A DNA stretch of 7,070 nt from Pseudomonadota bacterium (GCA_023399635.1 JAEWOP010000139.1:1-7070), one strand, 5' to 3'. Positions 1 to 6,927 are shown, counted from the first letter of the stretch. Notes: generated from the sequence alone by a model not told the origin. Made by a program: numbers and translations.

Positions 1-2
1 TC

Positions 3-482
3 GATACTGGTCCGCTTGTAGGTCACCTGGCCGCATGGAATTACTTCCAGTCCGTCGAAAGCGAAGCCAATGCCGAGATCATCGAGCAGAGGCACGCCTT
101 CACCAATGACGACAAGCGCGTCACCAACGACCCGATGGAAGCCGCTTATATCGGCTTCAATGCCTGGGTGAAGGCCGTTGAGGCTGCCGGCACAACCGAA
201 ACGGATGCCGTCCTCGACACGATCATCGGTGTCTCGGTGCCGAACTTGTCCGGCGGCACCTCCACCGTCATGCCGAACCACCATATCACCAAGCCGGTGC
301 TGATCGGCGAAATCCAGGCGGATGGTCAGTTCGAGGTTGTGCAGGAAACGGCAGCTGTCGTTGGCGACGAATGGTCGGACTACCTCCCCGACTCCAAGGA
401 CCTGATCGCGGATTGGCGCAAGCCGATGGAGTGCGGCAACTTCAACGTCGCCACCGGCAAATGCGGCGGCAAGGGCAGCTGA
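3..482 (+). CDS. urtA: Urea ABC transporter substrate-binding protein UrtA (3' part only)
   Basis: Periplasmic solute-binding protein that delivers urea to the UrtBCDE transporter. Only the last 159 residues are present; the start lies before the window (family members are usually a little over 400 residues). The reading frame is open from base 3, giving DTGPLVGHLAAWNYFQSVES at the start of the visible part. This is followed by a region with TVMPNHHITKPVLIGEI and QADGQFEVV, characteristic of the UrtA / amide-type binding-protein family. The C-terminus, PMECGNFNVATGKCGG, carries the two closely spaced cysteines common at the end of UrtA, plausibly a disulfide in the periplasm. It stops with TGA, and a strong hairpin lies just downstream before urtB. 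Identification is by recognised family sequence plus the complete urtBCDE that follows. Alternative: another Liv-type binding protein, unlikely in this context. Confidence 0.95.
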   Translation, partial: DTGPLVGHLAAWNYFQSVESEANAEIIEQRHAFTNDDKRVTNDPMEAAYIGFNAWVKAVEAAGTTETDAVLDTIIGVSVPNLSGGTSTVMPNHHITKPVLIGEIQADGQFEVVQETAAVVGDEWSDYLPDSKDLIADWRKPMECGNFNVATGKCGGKGS

Positions 483-511
483 ACGGCTTCCCGCGAGTGA
501 GCTGACATCGT

Positions 512-537
512 CACGGGCGGAGACATCTTCGCCCGTG
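512..537 (+). other. Strong intercistronic hairpin between urtA and urtB
   Basis: CACGGGCGGAG (512-522) and CTTCGCCCGTG (527-537) pair over 11 positions, with one G-U wobble, around an ACAT loop. It begins about 30 bases after the urtA stop and ends 7 bases before the urtB Shine-Dalgarno. No T-run follows (the next bases are GCCCGTGAAGG), so it is not a standard intrinsic terminator. In Liv/Urt-type operons the binding protein is needed in excess over the membrane parts. A 3' hairpin that protects the urtA message or partially attenuates transcription would fit; that role is inference. Confidence 0.7.
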
Positions 538-544
538 GCCCGTG
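531..544 (+). repeat. Tandem heptamer GCCCGTG x2 next to the urtB ribosome binding site
   Basis: The heptamer GCCCGTG occurs twice back to back, 531-537 and 538-544. The first copy is the 3' arm of the hairpin at 512-537. The second copy could pair with the same CACGGGC arm (512-518) and would bring structure right up to the urtB Shine-Dalgarno at 545-550. It may be a simple slippage duplication. Confidence 0.6.
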
Positions 545-557
545 AAGGGGACAAACC

Positions 558-2198
558 ATGCCGACCACACCGTTCGCGGCAGCCGTGCGCATGTTTGCGT
601 TACTGCTGTGCTTCTTGATCACGAGCGTGAGCCTAGGGTTCGCCCAGAGCGATTCCCTTAGCAATCCTAAGCCATTGATTGACTCCCTCTCCGCCGCCAA
701 CTTCAAGCAAGCCGAGGAGATCGTTGGCAAGCTTGCCGCATCGGGCGATCCTCGTGTCGTGCCCGCGCTTGAGGCATTCGCAGAAGGAGGCCTCTATGCT
801 CGCAAGTCCGATGGGGTCGTCTTCATCACCAGACCGGCAGGCTCCAAGCTTGCCCTGATCGATCCGCTAAGCGGCGAGACTGCAGGCGAGGTGGCCAAGG
901 GCGCGGTCACGAAGATCAAGATCAACAACAATCTCCGTCGGGTCGTGCGCTCGGCGCTTGGAGGGCTCACGCTTCTCAGTCCTGACCGAGCTGTGCGCCT
1001 TCAGGCGGCGCGCTCCGTACTTCAATCGCCCAGTGCAGAGAACCTTGATCTTGTCGAGGCCGCACTTGCCAAGGAAACTGACGCGGAAGTCAAAGCGCGA
1101 ATGGAAGAGGCGCGCGCCGTTTCGCTGCTTGCCTCCGACCGGTCGGTCGAGGAGAAGCGCGCGGCGATCGAAACCGTAGCATCGCTCGGCGGGCGAGGGG
1201 CCATCGGCATCCTGATGTCCGTCTCTTCATCGATCGACGCGGACCTTCGTCCCAATCTCGACAAAGCCATTGCCGGGCTGGAAGGCGAGCTGGCTCTTTG
1301 GGACATGGCACAGAACATCTGGTACGGACTGTCGCTCGGCTCCGTTCTTCTGCTGGCGGCCATCGGCCTTGCCATCACCTTCGGTGTCATGGGCATCATC
1401 AACATGGCCCATGGCGAGATGGTGATGCTCGGCGCCTACTCCACCTTTGTGGTGCAACAAATCGTCCGCTCGAATGCGCCGCACCTGTTTGACTGGTCGT
1501 TGGCCATCGCGCTACCGGTCGCGTTTCTCGTGACGGCAGCCGTAGGGCTGCTGATCGAGCGCGGCGTCATCCGCTTCCTCTACGGCCGTCCGCTGGAAAC
1601 CCTTCTTGCGACATGGGGGATTTCGCTGATCCTGCAACAGGCCACCCGCTCGATCTTCGGGCCAACGAACCAGGAGGTCGGCAATCCGTCCTGGATGTCT
1701 GGCTCCTTTCCCCTTGGTGGCATGATGATCACCTGGAACCGGATGTGGATCATCATCTTCTCGCTATCGATCTTCTTTGCGCTGCTGGTGCTGATGAAGA
1801 AGTCCTCCTTCGGGCTTCAGATGCGGGCCGTCACGCAGAACCGCCGCATGGCGTCGTCCATGGGTGTCCGCACCCCCTGGGTTGATGCGTTCACCTTCGC
1901 GCTCGGCTCGGGCATCGCGGGCATTGCAGGTGTCGCCCTGTCACAGATTGACAACGTTTCGCCCAACCTCGGCCAGAGCTACATCATCGACAGCTTCATG
2001 GTCGTGGTGTTCGGCGGCGTCGGCAATCTCTGGGGCACCCTGGTCGGCGCTTTGTCGCTCGGTGTGCTCAACAAGTTCCTGGAGCCTTCGGTTGGTGCCG
2101 TGCTCGGCAAGATCCTCGTGCTGGTGCTGATCATCCTGTTCATCCAGAAGCGGCCGCGCGGCCTCTTTGCACTCAAGGGAAGGGCGGTGGAAGCATGA
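558..2198 (+). CDS. urtB: Urea ABC transporter permease UrtB, long form with periplasmic N-terminal domain
   Basis: One of the two inner-membrane channel subunits of the urea transporter, LivH-like. 546 residues. The ATG is preceded by AAGGGG at 545-550, seven bases upstream. Residues 12-29 form a hydrophobic signal sequence with a possible signal peptidase site after Ala29 (GFA|QS). Residues about 30-245 are soluble and mostly helical with HEAT-like repeats, for example around DPRVVPALEAFAEGG and SPDRAVRLQAARSVLQ. The permease core starts near 255 with GLAITFGVMGIINMAHGEMV at 270-289 and ends with VVVFGGVGNLWGT at 482-494, both hallmarks of LivH/UrtB proteins. The extended form is common in proteobacterial UrtB; cyanobacterial and Liv permeases lack most of it. 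The function of the extension is not known to me. The stop overlaps the urtC start (ATGA), so translation is probably coupled. Confidence 0.95.
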   Translation: MPTTPFAAAVRMFALLLCFLITSVSLGFAQSDSLSNPKPLIDSLSAANFKQAEEIVGKLAASGDPRVVPALEAFAEGGLYARKSDGVVFITRPAGSKLALIDPLSGETAGEVAKGAVTKIKINNNLRRVVRSALGGLTLLSPDRAVRLQAARSVLQSPSAENLDLVEAALAKETDAEVKARMEEARAVSLLASDRSVEEKRAAIETVASLGGRGAIGILMSVSSSIDADLRPNLDKAIAGLEGELALWDMAQNIWYGLSLGSVLLLAAIGLAITFGVMGIINMAHGEMVMLGAYSTFVVQQIVRSNAPHLFDWSLAIALPVAFLVTAAVGLLIERGVIRFLYGRPLETLLATWGISLILQQATRSIFGPTNQEVGNPSWMSGSFPLGGMMITWNRMWIIIFSLSIFFALLVLMKKSSFGLQMRAVTQNRRMASSMGVRTPWVDAFTFALGSGIAGIAGVALSQIDNVSPNLGQSYIIDSFMVVVFGGVGNLWGTLVGALSLGVLNKFLEPSVGAVLGKILVLVLIILFIQKRPRGLFALKGRAVEA

Positions 2199-3355
2199 TC
2201 ACGGGCTTTATCTTCCGCGCACTCGAAGGCAAGATCGTTGTCGCGATCGCCATTCTGCTGGCACTTGCCGTGCTGGTGCCCGCGCTCAATCTTCTCGTGC
2301 CGCCGGACAGCGCCTTCCATATCCCGACCTATGCCGTCTCACTGTTCGGGAAATACCTCTGCTATGCGCTGCTCGCGTTGGCGCTTGATCTTGTCTGGGG
2401 CTATTGCGGCATCCTTTCGCTTGGCCACGGCGCCTTCTTTGCGCTCGGCGGCTATGCCATGGGCATGTACCTCATGCGCCAGATCGGTTCGCGCGGCGTC
2501 TACGGTAACCCGGTCCTTCCGGACTTCATGGTGTTCCTGAACTGGCAGGAACTGCCGTGGTTTTGGCACGGCTTCGACATGTTCCCCTTTGCCATGCTGA
2601 TGGTGCTGGTGGTCCCGGGACTGCTTGCCTTCCTGTTCGGCTGGTTTGCCTTCCGCTCCCGCGTCAATGGCGTCTACCTGTCGATCATCACGCAGGCGAT
2701 GACCTATGCGCTGATGCTCGCCTTCTTCCGCAACGACATGGGGTTTGGCGGCAATAACGGTCTGACCGACTACAAGGAGATCCTCGGCTTCTCCGTCCAG
2801 TCCGCCGGTACCCGCAACGTGCTGTTCGCGATGTCGGCAATCATGCTGGCGCTCTGCCTGGTGATCGCATCGGGCATAGTGCGCTCCAAGTTTGGTAAAG
2901 TACTGGTCGGCGTGCGCGATGCCGAAAGCCGGGTGCGCTTCCTCGGCTTCCGGGTGGAGAACATCAAGCTCTTCACCTTCGTGGTGTCGGCGATGATGGC
3001 AGGGATAGCCGGCGCACTCTTCGTGCCGCAGGTCGGGATCATTAATCCAGGCGAGTTCGCACCCGCCAATTCCATCGAGGTGGTTGTCTGGACGGCGGTT
3101 GGAGGCCGCGGCACGCTGATTGGCCCGATCATCGGCGCAGTGCTGGTCAATGCCGGCAAAAGCTTCTTCACCGGCGCCTTTCCGGAGTTCTGGCTCTATG
3201 CGCTGGGTGGCCTGTTCATCGCCGTGACACTCTTTCTACCCAAAGGGATCGTCGGAACGATCCAGCAGGGTTGGAATGCGCGCAAGCAGTTGAGGGCTGC
3301 TGCGGCACAAGAAAAGGGCGGAGACACCGATCTCCTGCCACAAGCGGCGGAGTAG
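2195..3355 (+). CDS. urtC: Urea ABC transporter permease UrtC
   Basis: Second inner-membrane channel subunit, LivM-like, expected to pair with UrtB. 386 residues, with multiple hydrophobic segments starting at about residues 14-34. Family landmarks are YCGILSLGHGAFFALGGYAM at 70-89, FGGNNGLTD at 184-192 (typical of UrtC) and GGRGTLIGPIIGAVLVN at 303-319. The last roughly 30 residues are hydrophilic, rich in Ala, Gln and charged residues, and probably cytoplasmic. The start ATG overlaps the urtB TGA by four bases, with purine-rich GGAAGGGCGG upstream inside urtB as a likely ribosome site. Length is normal for the family and no break is seen. Four bases separate it from urtD. Confidence 0.95.
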   Translation: MITGFIFRALEGKIVVAIAILLALAVLVPALNLLVPPDSAFHIPTYAVSLFGKYLCYALLALALDLVWGYCGILSLGHGAFFALGGYAMGMYLMRQIGSRGVYGNPVLPDFMVFLNWQELPWFWHGFDMFPFAMLMVLVVPGLLAFLFGWFAFRSRVNGVYLSIITQAMTYALMLAFFRNDMGFGGNNGLTDYKEILGFSVQSAGTRNVLFAMSAIMLALCLVIASGIVRSKFGKVLVGVRDAESRVRFLGFRVENIKLFTFVVSAMMAGIAGALFVPQVGIINPGEFAPANSIEVVVWTAVGGRGTLIGPIIGAVLVNAGKSFFTGAFPEFWLYALGGLFIAVTLFLPKGIVGTIQQGWNARKQLRAAAAQEKGGDTDLLPQAAE

Positions 3356-3359
3356 GATT

Positions 3360-4121
3360 ATGACGACGATTGCCGAAACACGCGCCAAAAGCCTTCTTTA
3401 CCTCGACAACGTCTCGGTGTCCTTCGATGGGTTCAAGGCGCTGAACGCACTTTCCTTTGTGGTGGAGCCTGGCGAACTTCGCGCCATCATCGGTCCCAAT
3501 GGCGCCGGCAAGACGACGATGATGGACATCATCACCGGCAAGACGCGGCCCGACAGCGGCACGGTCCTGTTCGAGGACACGATCGATCTCACCAAGCGGG
3601 ATGAAGCAGACATCGCCCAGCTCGGTATTGGCCGCAAGTTCCAGAAGCCGACAGTGTTTGAGAGCCATAGTGTTTGGGACAATCTGGAGCTCGCACTCAA
3701 CCGTTCCCGCGGCGTCTTTGCCACGCTGTTCTACACGCTCACCGGAGAGGACCGAGCTCGCATCGAGGAGATCCTGGAAACGATCCGCCTGACGCATCGC
3801 AAGGATGAACTTGCTGCCAACCTTTCCCATGGCCAGAAGCAGTGGCTGGAGATCGGCATGCTGCTGGCGCAGGAGCCGAAACTTCTGCTTGTCGACGAGC
3901 CTGTTGCCGGGATGACGGATGCGGAAACCGCCGAGACGGCCATCCTGCTACGCGAGATCGCCAGGACGCGTTCCGTCGTCGTCGTCGAGCACGACATGAG
4001 CTTCATCCGCGATCTCGGCGTCAAGGTCACCTGCCTGGCGGAAGGGTCGGTGCTTGCCGAAGGGTCCATCGACTTCGTTTCGAACGATCCAAAAGTCATC
4101 GAGAATTATCTAGGGCGCTGA
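3360..4121 (+). CDS. urtD: Urea ABC transporter ATP-binding protein UrtD
   Basis: Cytoplasmic ATPase subunit, LivG-like, that powers urea import together with UrtE. 253 residues with every ABC motif visible: Walker A GPNGAGKT at 45-52, Q-loop Gln95 in GRKFQKPTVF (characteristic of LivG/UrtD), signature LSHGQ at 155-159, Walker B LLLVDEP at 175-181 with catalytic Glu180, and switch His211 in VVEHDMSF. The signature has His where many ABC proteins have Gly (LSGGQ), a variation usual in UrtD. The start follows urtC by four bases. GGAG and AGGA stretches at 3349-3357 supply the ribosome site. UrtD is assigned over LivG because of the neighbouring urtA-C and urtE genes. Confidence 0.95.
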   Translation: MTTIAETRAKSLLYLDNVSVSFDGFKALNALSFVVEPGELRAIIGPNGAGKTTMMDIITGKTRPDSGTVLFEDTIDLTKRDEADIAQLGIGRKFQKPTVFESHSVWDNLELALNRSRGVFATLFYTLTGEDRARIEEILETIRLTHRKDELAANLSHGQKQWLEIGMLLAQEPKLLLVDEPVAGMTDAETAETAILLREIARTRSVVVVEHDMSFIRDLGVKVTCLAEGSVLAEGSIDFVSNDPKVIENYLGR

Positions 4122-4123
4122 TC

Positions 4124-4819
4124 ATGCTGACGGTAGACGATATCAATCTGCACTACGGCGCCGCCCAGGCTCTTCGCGGCGTTTCGCTCAAGGCGGAGAT
4201 GGGCAAGATCACCTGCGTGCTGGGGCGCAACGGCGTCGGCAAGAGCTCGCTGCTGCGGGCTGTCACCGGGCAAAATGCGGTCACCAGCGGCACGATCCGC
4301 TTCAACGATGCGCCACTGAATGGGCTGGCACCCTATGCGCGGGCAAAGCATGGTGTTGGCTATGTCCCGCAGGGGCGGGAGATCTTTCCGCTGCTGACCG
4401 TTCAGGAGAACCTGGAAAGCGGCTTTGCGCCGCTGCCCCGCAAGGACCGGTTTATTCCGGATGAGATCTTCAGCCTGTTTCCGGTGCTCGGCAGCATGCT
4501 GTCACGGCGCGGCGGCGATCTCTCCGGTGGGCAGCAACAGCAACTGGCGATCGGCCGGGCAATGGTGATGCGGCCCAAGATCCTCGTGCTCGACGAGCCG
4601 ACGGAGGGGATCCAGCCGTCCATCATCAAGGATATCGGCCGGGCCATTCGCTATCTGCGCGACTCCACGGGGATGGCCATCCTGCTGGTGGAACAGTATC
4701 TGGATTTCTGCCGCGAACTTGCGGATCAGGTCTATATTATGGATCGTGGCGAAATTGTGCATGAAGGACTTGCCGAAACCTTAGATACGGCGGAAGCAAG
4801 GCGGCATCTTACTGTTTAG
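4124..4819 (+). CDS. urtE: Urea ABC transporter ATP-binding protein UrtE
   Basis: Second cytoplasmic ATPase, LivF-like, partner of UrtD. 231 residues, starting MLTVDDINLHYGAAQALRGV as UrtE/LivF proteins do. The frame stays open far upstream into urtD, but the ATG at 4124, two bases after the urtD stop and preceded by TAGGG at 4111-4115, matches the family N-terminus. Motifs: Walker A GRNGVGKS at 34-41, Q-loop Gln83 in GYVPQGREIFP, signature LSGGQ at 133-137, Walker B ILVLDEP at 153-159 with Glu158, and EGIQPSII at 161-168, typical of UrtE. The switch position has Gln191 (VEQY) instead of His. This is usual for the LivF/UrtE side, so UrtD supplies the canonical histidine. Stop is TAG with no intrinsic terminator after it. 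Confidence 0.95.
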   Translation: MLTVDDINLHYGAAQALRGVSLKAEMGKITCVLGRNGVGKSSLLRAVTGQNAVTSGTIRFNDAPLNGLAPYARAKHGVGYVPQGREIFPLLTVQENLESGFAPLPRKDRFIPDEIFSLFPVLGSMLSRRGGDLSGGQQQQLAIGRAMVMRPKILVLDEPTEGIQPSIIKDIGRAIRYLRDSTGMAILLVEQYLDFCRELADQVYIMDRGEIVHEGLAETLDTAEARRHLTV

Positions 4820-4895
4820 GGGTAAGAATTCGCATAGCTTCTATTCGGCTAGATCGTATTAACCATCTTCTGCTTATGGTATCACCGCAGCCGTT

Positions 4896-4923
4896 GAGAG
4901 CAGCGCGATCCCGCGCAACTCTC
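4896..4923 (+). other. Imperfect hairpin upstream of the esterase start
   Basis: GAGAG-CA-GCGCG-ATCC-CGCGC-AA-CTCTC: two 5-bp stems separated by a 2x2 internal loop, with an ATCC loop. It ends 11 bases before the Shine-Dalgarno at 4935-4941. No T-run follows. It could influence translation or be a chance feature of GC-rich DNA. Confidence 0.4.
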
Positions 4924-4934
4924 CCGCACCCCAT

Positions 4935-4941
4935 GAAGAGG
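4935..4941 (+). promoter_or_regulatory. Shine-Dalgarno that sets the esterase start
   Basis: GAAGAGG lies six bases before the ATG at 4948. The other in-frame ATGs at 4876 and 4933 have no comparable purine-rich element at the right distance, so this site favours 4948. Confidence 0.7.
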
Positions 4942-4947
4942 CGCTCG

Positions 4948-6150
4948 ATGGCATTTGCAAGCATGGCTGGTTCACGTTCCTTGAACGCTCTCATTCGCAC
5001 AATGGCGATGGGAGCTTTTTTCTTGAGCGCGGGCTCGGGCGCTGCTCTCGCAGGCGGCTGCGGGCAGGCGCTGGAAGCCGGCCGCCACGAGTTTAGCATC
5101 CGGTCGACAGATGCAACCCGCTCCGGCGTATATTTCCTTCCCTCCTCCTACACCGGCCACGAGAAGCTGCCGGTGGTTTTCGACTTCCACGGCAGCGACA
5201 GCAACCCTAACGGGCAGATGAACCGCAGTTCCTGGGACAAGGTGGCGGAGAAGAACGGCTTTATCGTCGTCGCCCTCCAGGGAAGCCTGCCGGGCAATTT
5301 CGAGGGGACCCATGCTTGGAACGTGCCGCTGGTGACGCACAAGGAGGGCGGGCTGGACGAGGTCGGCTTCATCTCCTCGGCGGTGGCCCAGGTGAAGAAG
5401 GATTTCTGCGTCGATCCCACGCGCATCTATGCCTCCGGCTATTCGGGCGGTGGCCGCATGCTGTCTCACTATATCTGCAGCGGGCAGCAAGACTTTGCGG
5501 CGGCAGGCTTTGTTCATTCGCTGCGAGCGGGCGCTCCGGTTGAGGTAGACGGCAAGTGGCGCCCTGGCACATGTTCGCCTTCTCGACCTATCTCGCTCAT
5601 CGCCTTTGCGGGCGAGAAGGATAATGCCAATCCGTATGCAGGTGGCGGCAAAGCCTATTGGCAGTATGGCTTCAAGGCGGCCGTTCAACGTTGGAGCGAG
5701 CTTGCCGGCTGTAACGGAGGCGCGAAGGTCGAGGCGGCTGGAACGGTCACCTATGGCGTCTACGACACCTGCAAGAACGGTGCACGGATTGCGTCCTACG
5801 TTTTTGCCGATGGTACCCATGCATGGCCGAAGCCGAGTGCGACGGAGAGCGTGCTGGCGGCAAACGCCGATGCGCAGGCCGGGCTCGTCAAGGTTGCTGC
5901 TGCCGGAGCCAAGCCCTCGTTCAATCCCCGTATTGATCCGGCGGAGCGAATGTGGGAATTCTTCCAGCAGGCTGACAAGTCGGACATCGTTGCCACGGTA
6001 GCACCCGCTGCCGTCACGGCAGATGCATCCTGCACGGCCGCAACAACAGGTGCCGCCCAAGGCGCCGATGCGCAGGGGACAACGTGCAGCAGCAACCAGC
6101 AGCCAATCCAGGCGCGCCGCAGCGCGCAAGGGGCAAAGGGCGCCTTGTAA
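4948..6150 (+). CDS. Secreted alpha/beta-hydrolase, LpqC / feruloyl esterase / PHB-depolymerase-like
   Basis: Probable exported serine esterase of the poly(3-hydroxybutyrate) depolymerase-like family (COG3509/LpqC type); the true substrate cannot be read from sequence. 400 residues from ATG 4948. Residues 12-35 look like a Sec signal with cleavage after ALA (33-35). The catalytic core shows VVFDFHG with His81-Gly82 (oxyanion region), nucleophile elbow GYSGGG with Ser166, probable acid Asp225 in FAGEKDNANPYAGG, and His291 in DGTHAWP. Eight cysteines after the signal (38, 154, 177, 209, 255, 275, 362, 380) suit a disulfide-bonded exported enzyme. The core ends near WEFFQQ (336-341). Residues about 345-400 are a low-complexity Ala/Thr/Gln tail ending in a basic stretch. 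The last 22 codons overlap ureD. It sits between urea uptake and urease genes with no obvious link to urea. Starts at 4876 (424 residues) or 4933 are possible but have poorer ribosome sites. Confidence 0.85.
   Translation: MAFASMAGSRSLNALIRTMAMGAFFLSAGSGAALAGGCGQALEAGRHEFSIRSTDATRSGVYFLPSSYTGHEKLPVVFDFHGSDSNPNGQMNRSSWDKVAEKNGFIVVALQGSLPGNFEGTHAWNVPLVTHKEGGLDEVGFISSAVAQVKKDFCVDPTRIYASGYSGGGRMLSHYICSGQQDFAAAGFVHSLRAGAPVEVDGKWRPGTCSPSRPISLIAFAGEKDNANPYAGGGKAYWQYGFKAAVQRWSELAGCNGGAKVEAAGTVTYGVYDTCKNGARIASYVFADGTHAWPKPSATESVLAANADAQAGLVKVAAAGAKPSFNPRIDPAERMWEFFQQADKSDIVATVAPAAVTADASCTAATTGAAQGADAQGTTCSSNQQPIQARRSAQGAKGAL
6074..6078 (+). promoter_or_regulatory. Shine-Dalgarno of ureD inside the esterase gene
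   Basis: AGGGG lies five bases before the GTG at 6084. No other ATG, GTG or TTG occurs in this frame between 6084 and the conserved UreD core, and the frame is closed by a stop near 6000. The site and the GTG together fix the ureD start. Confidence 0.75.
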
Positions 6151-6911
6151 CCAAGCTCTTTGACGGGCGCACGCGGCTTGCCGAATTCTATCAGGAGGGA
6201 TGCGCAAAGATCCGCCTTCCCGAAACCTTTTCGCCCGATATGGAGGCGATCCTTATCAATACGTCAGGGGGACTGACTGGCGGCGACGTGATCGATTGGT
6301 CCGTCGCCGCCGCTGATTCCACGCGTGTGACTGTCACCACTCAGGCCAATGAGAAGGTCTACAAGGCCTCTTCCGGCACGGCATCCATCACAACACGGAT
6401 CTCTGTCGGCCATCAGGCGGCCGTTCACTGGGTGCCGCAGGAAACGATCCTTTTCGACCAGTCGGCGCTCAGCCGCCGGCTCGATATTGACCTTCAGGAG
6501 GCCTCCGAATTTCTGGCAGTGGAGGCTGTTCTGATGGGGCGCCAAGCCATGGGCGAAACGCTGAAGCAGGGCAGTTTTCGAGACAGCTGGCGCGTCCGGC
6601 GCAGCGGGCGCCTCATCCACGCTGAGAACACGCGTCTCGACGGTGAGATCGGCCTCTTGTCAAACCTTCCCGCGACGCTGGGGGAGCAGCGCGCTTTCGC
6701 CACGCTCCTCTATGTCGGTCCCTTGGCCGAGGTACTGCTGCCGAGAGTGCGGGAAAGCCTCGGTTGCGCCGTCGGTGGTGCAAGCCACTGGGAGGGCAAG
6801 CTCGTCGTGCGGCTTGTTGCACCAAGCGGTTACGAACTGAGAAAATCGCTGGTACCGGTAATTGCCGTATTGCGTAATGGAGCCGCGGTGCCGAAGGTCT
6901 GGAACATTTGA
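6084..6911 (+). CDS. ureD: Urease accessory protein UreD
   Basis: Urease maturation chaperone that binds apo-urease and, with UreF and UreG, guides nickel and CO2 into the active site (family knowledge; UreH in some species). 275 residues from a GTG start, normal for rhizobial UreD. Landmarks are KLFDGRTRLAEFYQEG at 24-39, INTSGGLTGGD at 58-68, TTQANEKVYKAS at 85-96, then VPQETILFDQSALSRR and FLAVEAVLMGRQAMGE, and a C-terminus ending in LRNGAAVPKVWNI, a typical rhizobial UreD ending. The first roughly 20 residues (rich in Gln, Pro, Ala, Arg) are encoded in the overlap with the esterase gene and are less conserved in character. ureA follows 16 bases after the stop, as in many rhizobial urease operons. 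Translation may be coupled to the esterase through the overlap. Confidence 0.96.
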   Translation: MQQQPAANPGAPQRARGKGRLVTKLFDGRTRLAEFYQEGCAKIRLPETFSPDMEAILINTSGGLTGGDVIDWSVAAADSTRVTVTTQANEKVYKASSGTASITTRISVGHQAAVHWVPQETILFDQSALSRRLDIDLQEASEFLAVEAVLMGRQAMGETLKQGSFRDSWRVRRSGRLIHAENTRLDGEIGLLSNLPATLGEQRAFATLLYVGPLAEVLLPRVRESLGCAVGGASHWEGKLVVRLVAPSGYELRKSLVPVIAVLRNGAAVPKVWNI

Positions 6912-6927
6912 TGAGTGCGGGACGAGC

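Larger units (their letters stand above)
4820..4947 (+). other. Gap between urtE and the esterase gene
   Basis: This 128-base gap is noticeably more AT-rich at 4825-4885 than the flanking genes. No T-tailed hairpin is seen, so no clear terminator for urtE. A TATTAA at 4857-4862 could serve as a -10 element, but the matching -35 (TAGCTT at 4835-4840) is poor; a weak promoter for the downstream gene is possible but not shown. The frame of the esterase is open through here from ATG codons at 4876 and 4933, neither with a good ribosome site. Confidence 0.5.

Noticed and set aside
380..730. Minus-strand open frame spanning the urtA-urtB gap
   Set aside because: It covers the hairpin and the ends of two real genes, and its product resembles no known protein.
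2562..2580. Sigma-54 type promoter candidates (TGGCAC at about 2564, 4328 and 5565)
   Set aside because: None has the TTGC element at the required spacing, and all lie inside coding sequence.
3320..3335. Hairpin GGAGA-CACCGA-TCTCC at the end of urtC
   Set aside because: Only five base pairs, inside coding sequence and without a T-run; easily expected by chance.
3216..3830. Minus-strand open frame across the end of urtC and the start of urtD
   Set aside because: It is antisense to two well-supported transporter genes and shows no recognisable domain; a shadow of GC-rich coding sequence.
3842..4123. Upstream in-frame extension of urtE into urtD
   Set aside because: The extra 94 residues are an out-of-frame reading of urtD. 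The family N-terminus begins at the ATG at 4124.
4672..4710. Missing switch histidine in UrtE (Gln191)
   Set aside because: Gln at this position is usual for the LivF/UrtE subfamily, so this is not a damaged ATPase.
5050..5070. Lipoprotein signal in the esterase (LAGGC around Cys38)
   Set aside because: The leucine is at -4 rather than -3 from the cysteine, so the lipobox is not canonical. A signal peptidase I site after ALA and a disulfide role for Cys38 fit better.
4972..6207. Long open frame on the minus strand opposite the esterase (411 codons)
   Set aside because: It lies opposite a convincing hydrolase with intact catalytic motifs. The translation is rich in Arg, Cys and Ala with no recognisable family, as expected from the antisense of a GC-rich gene.
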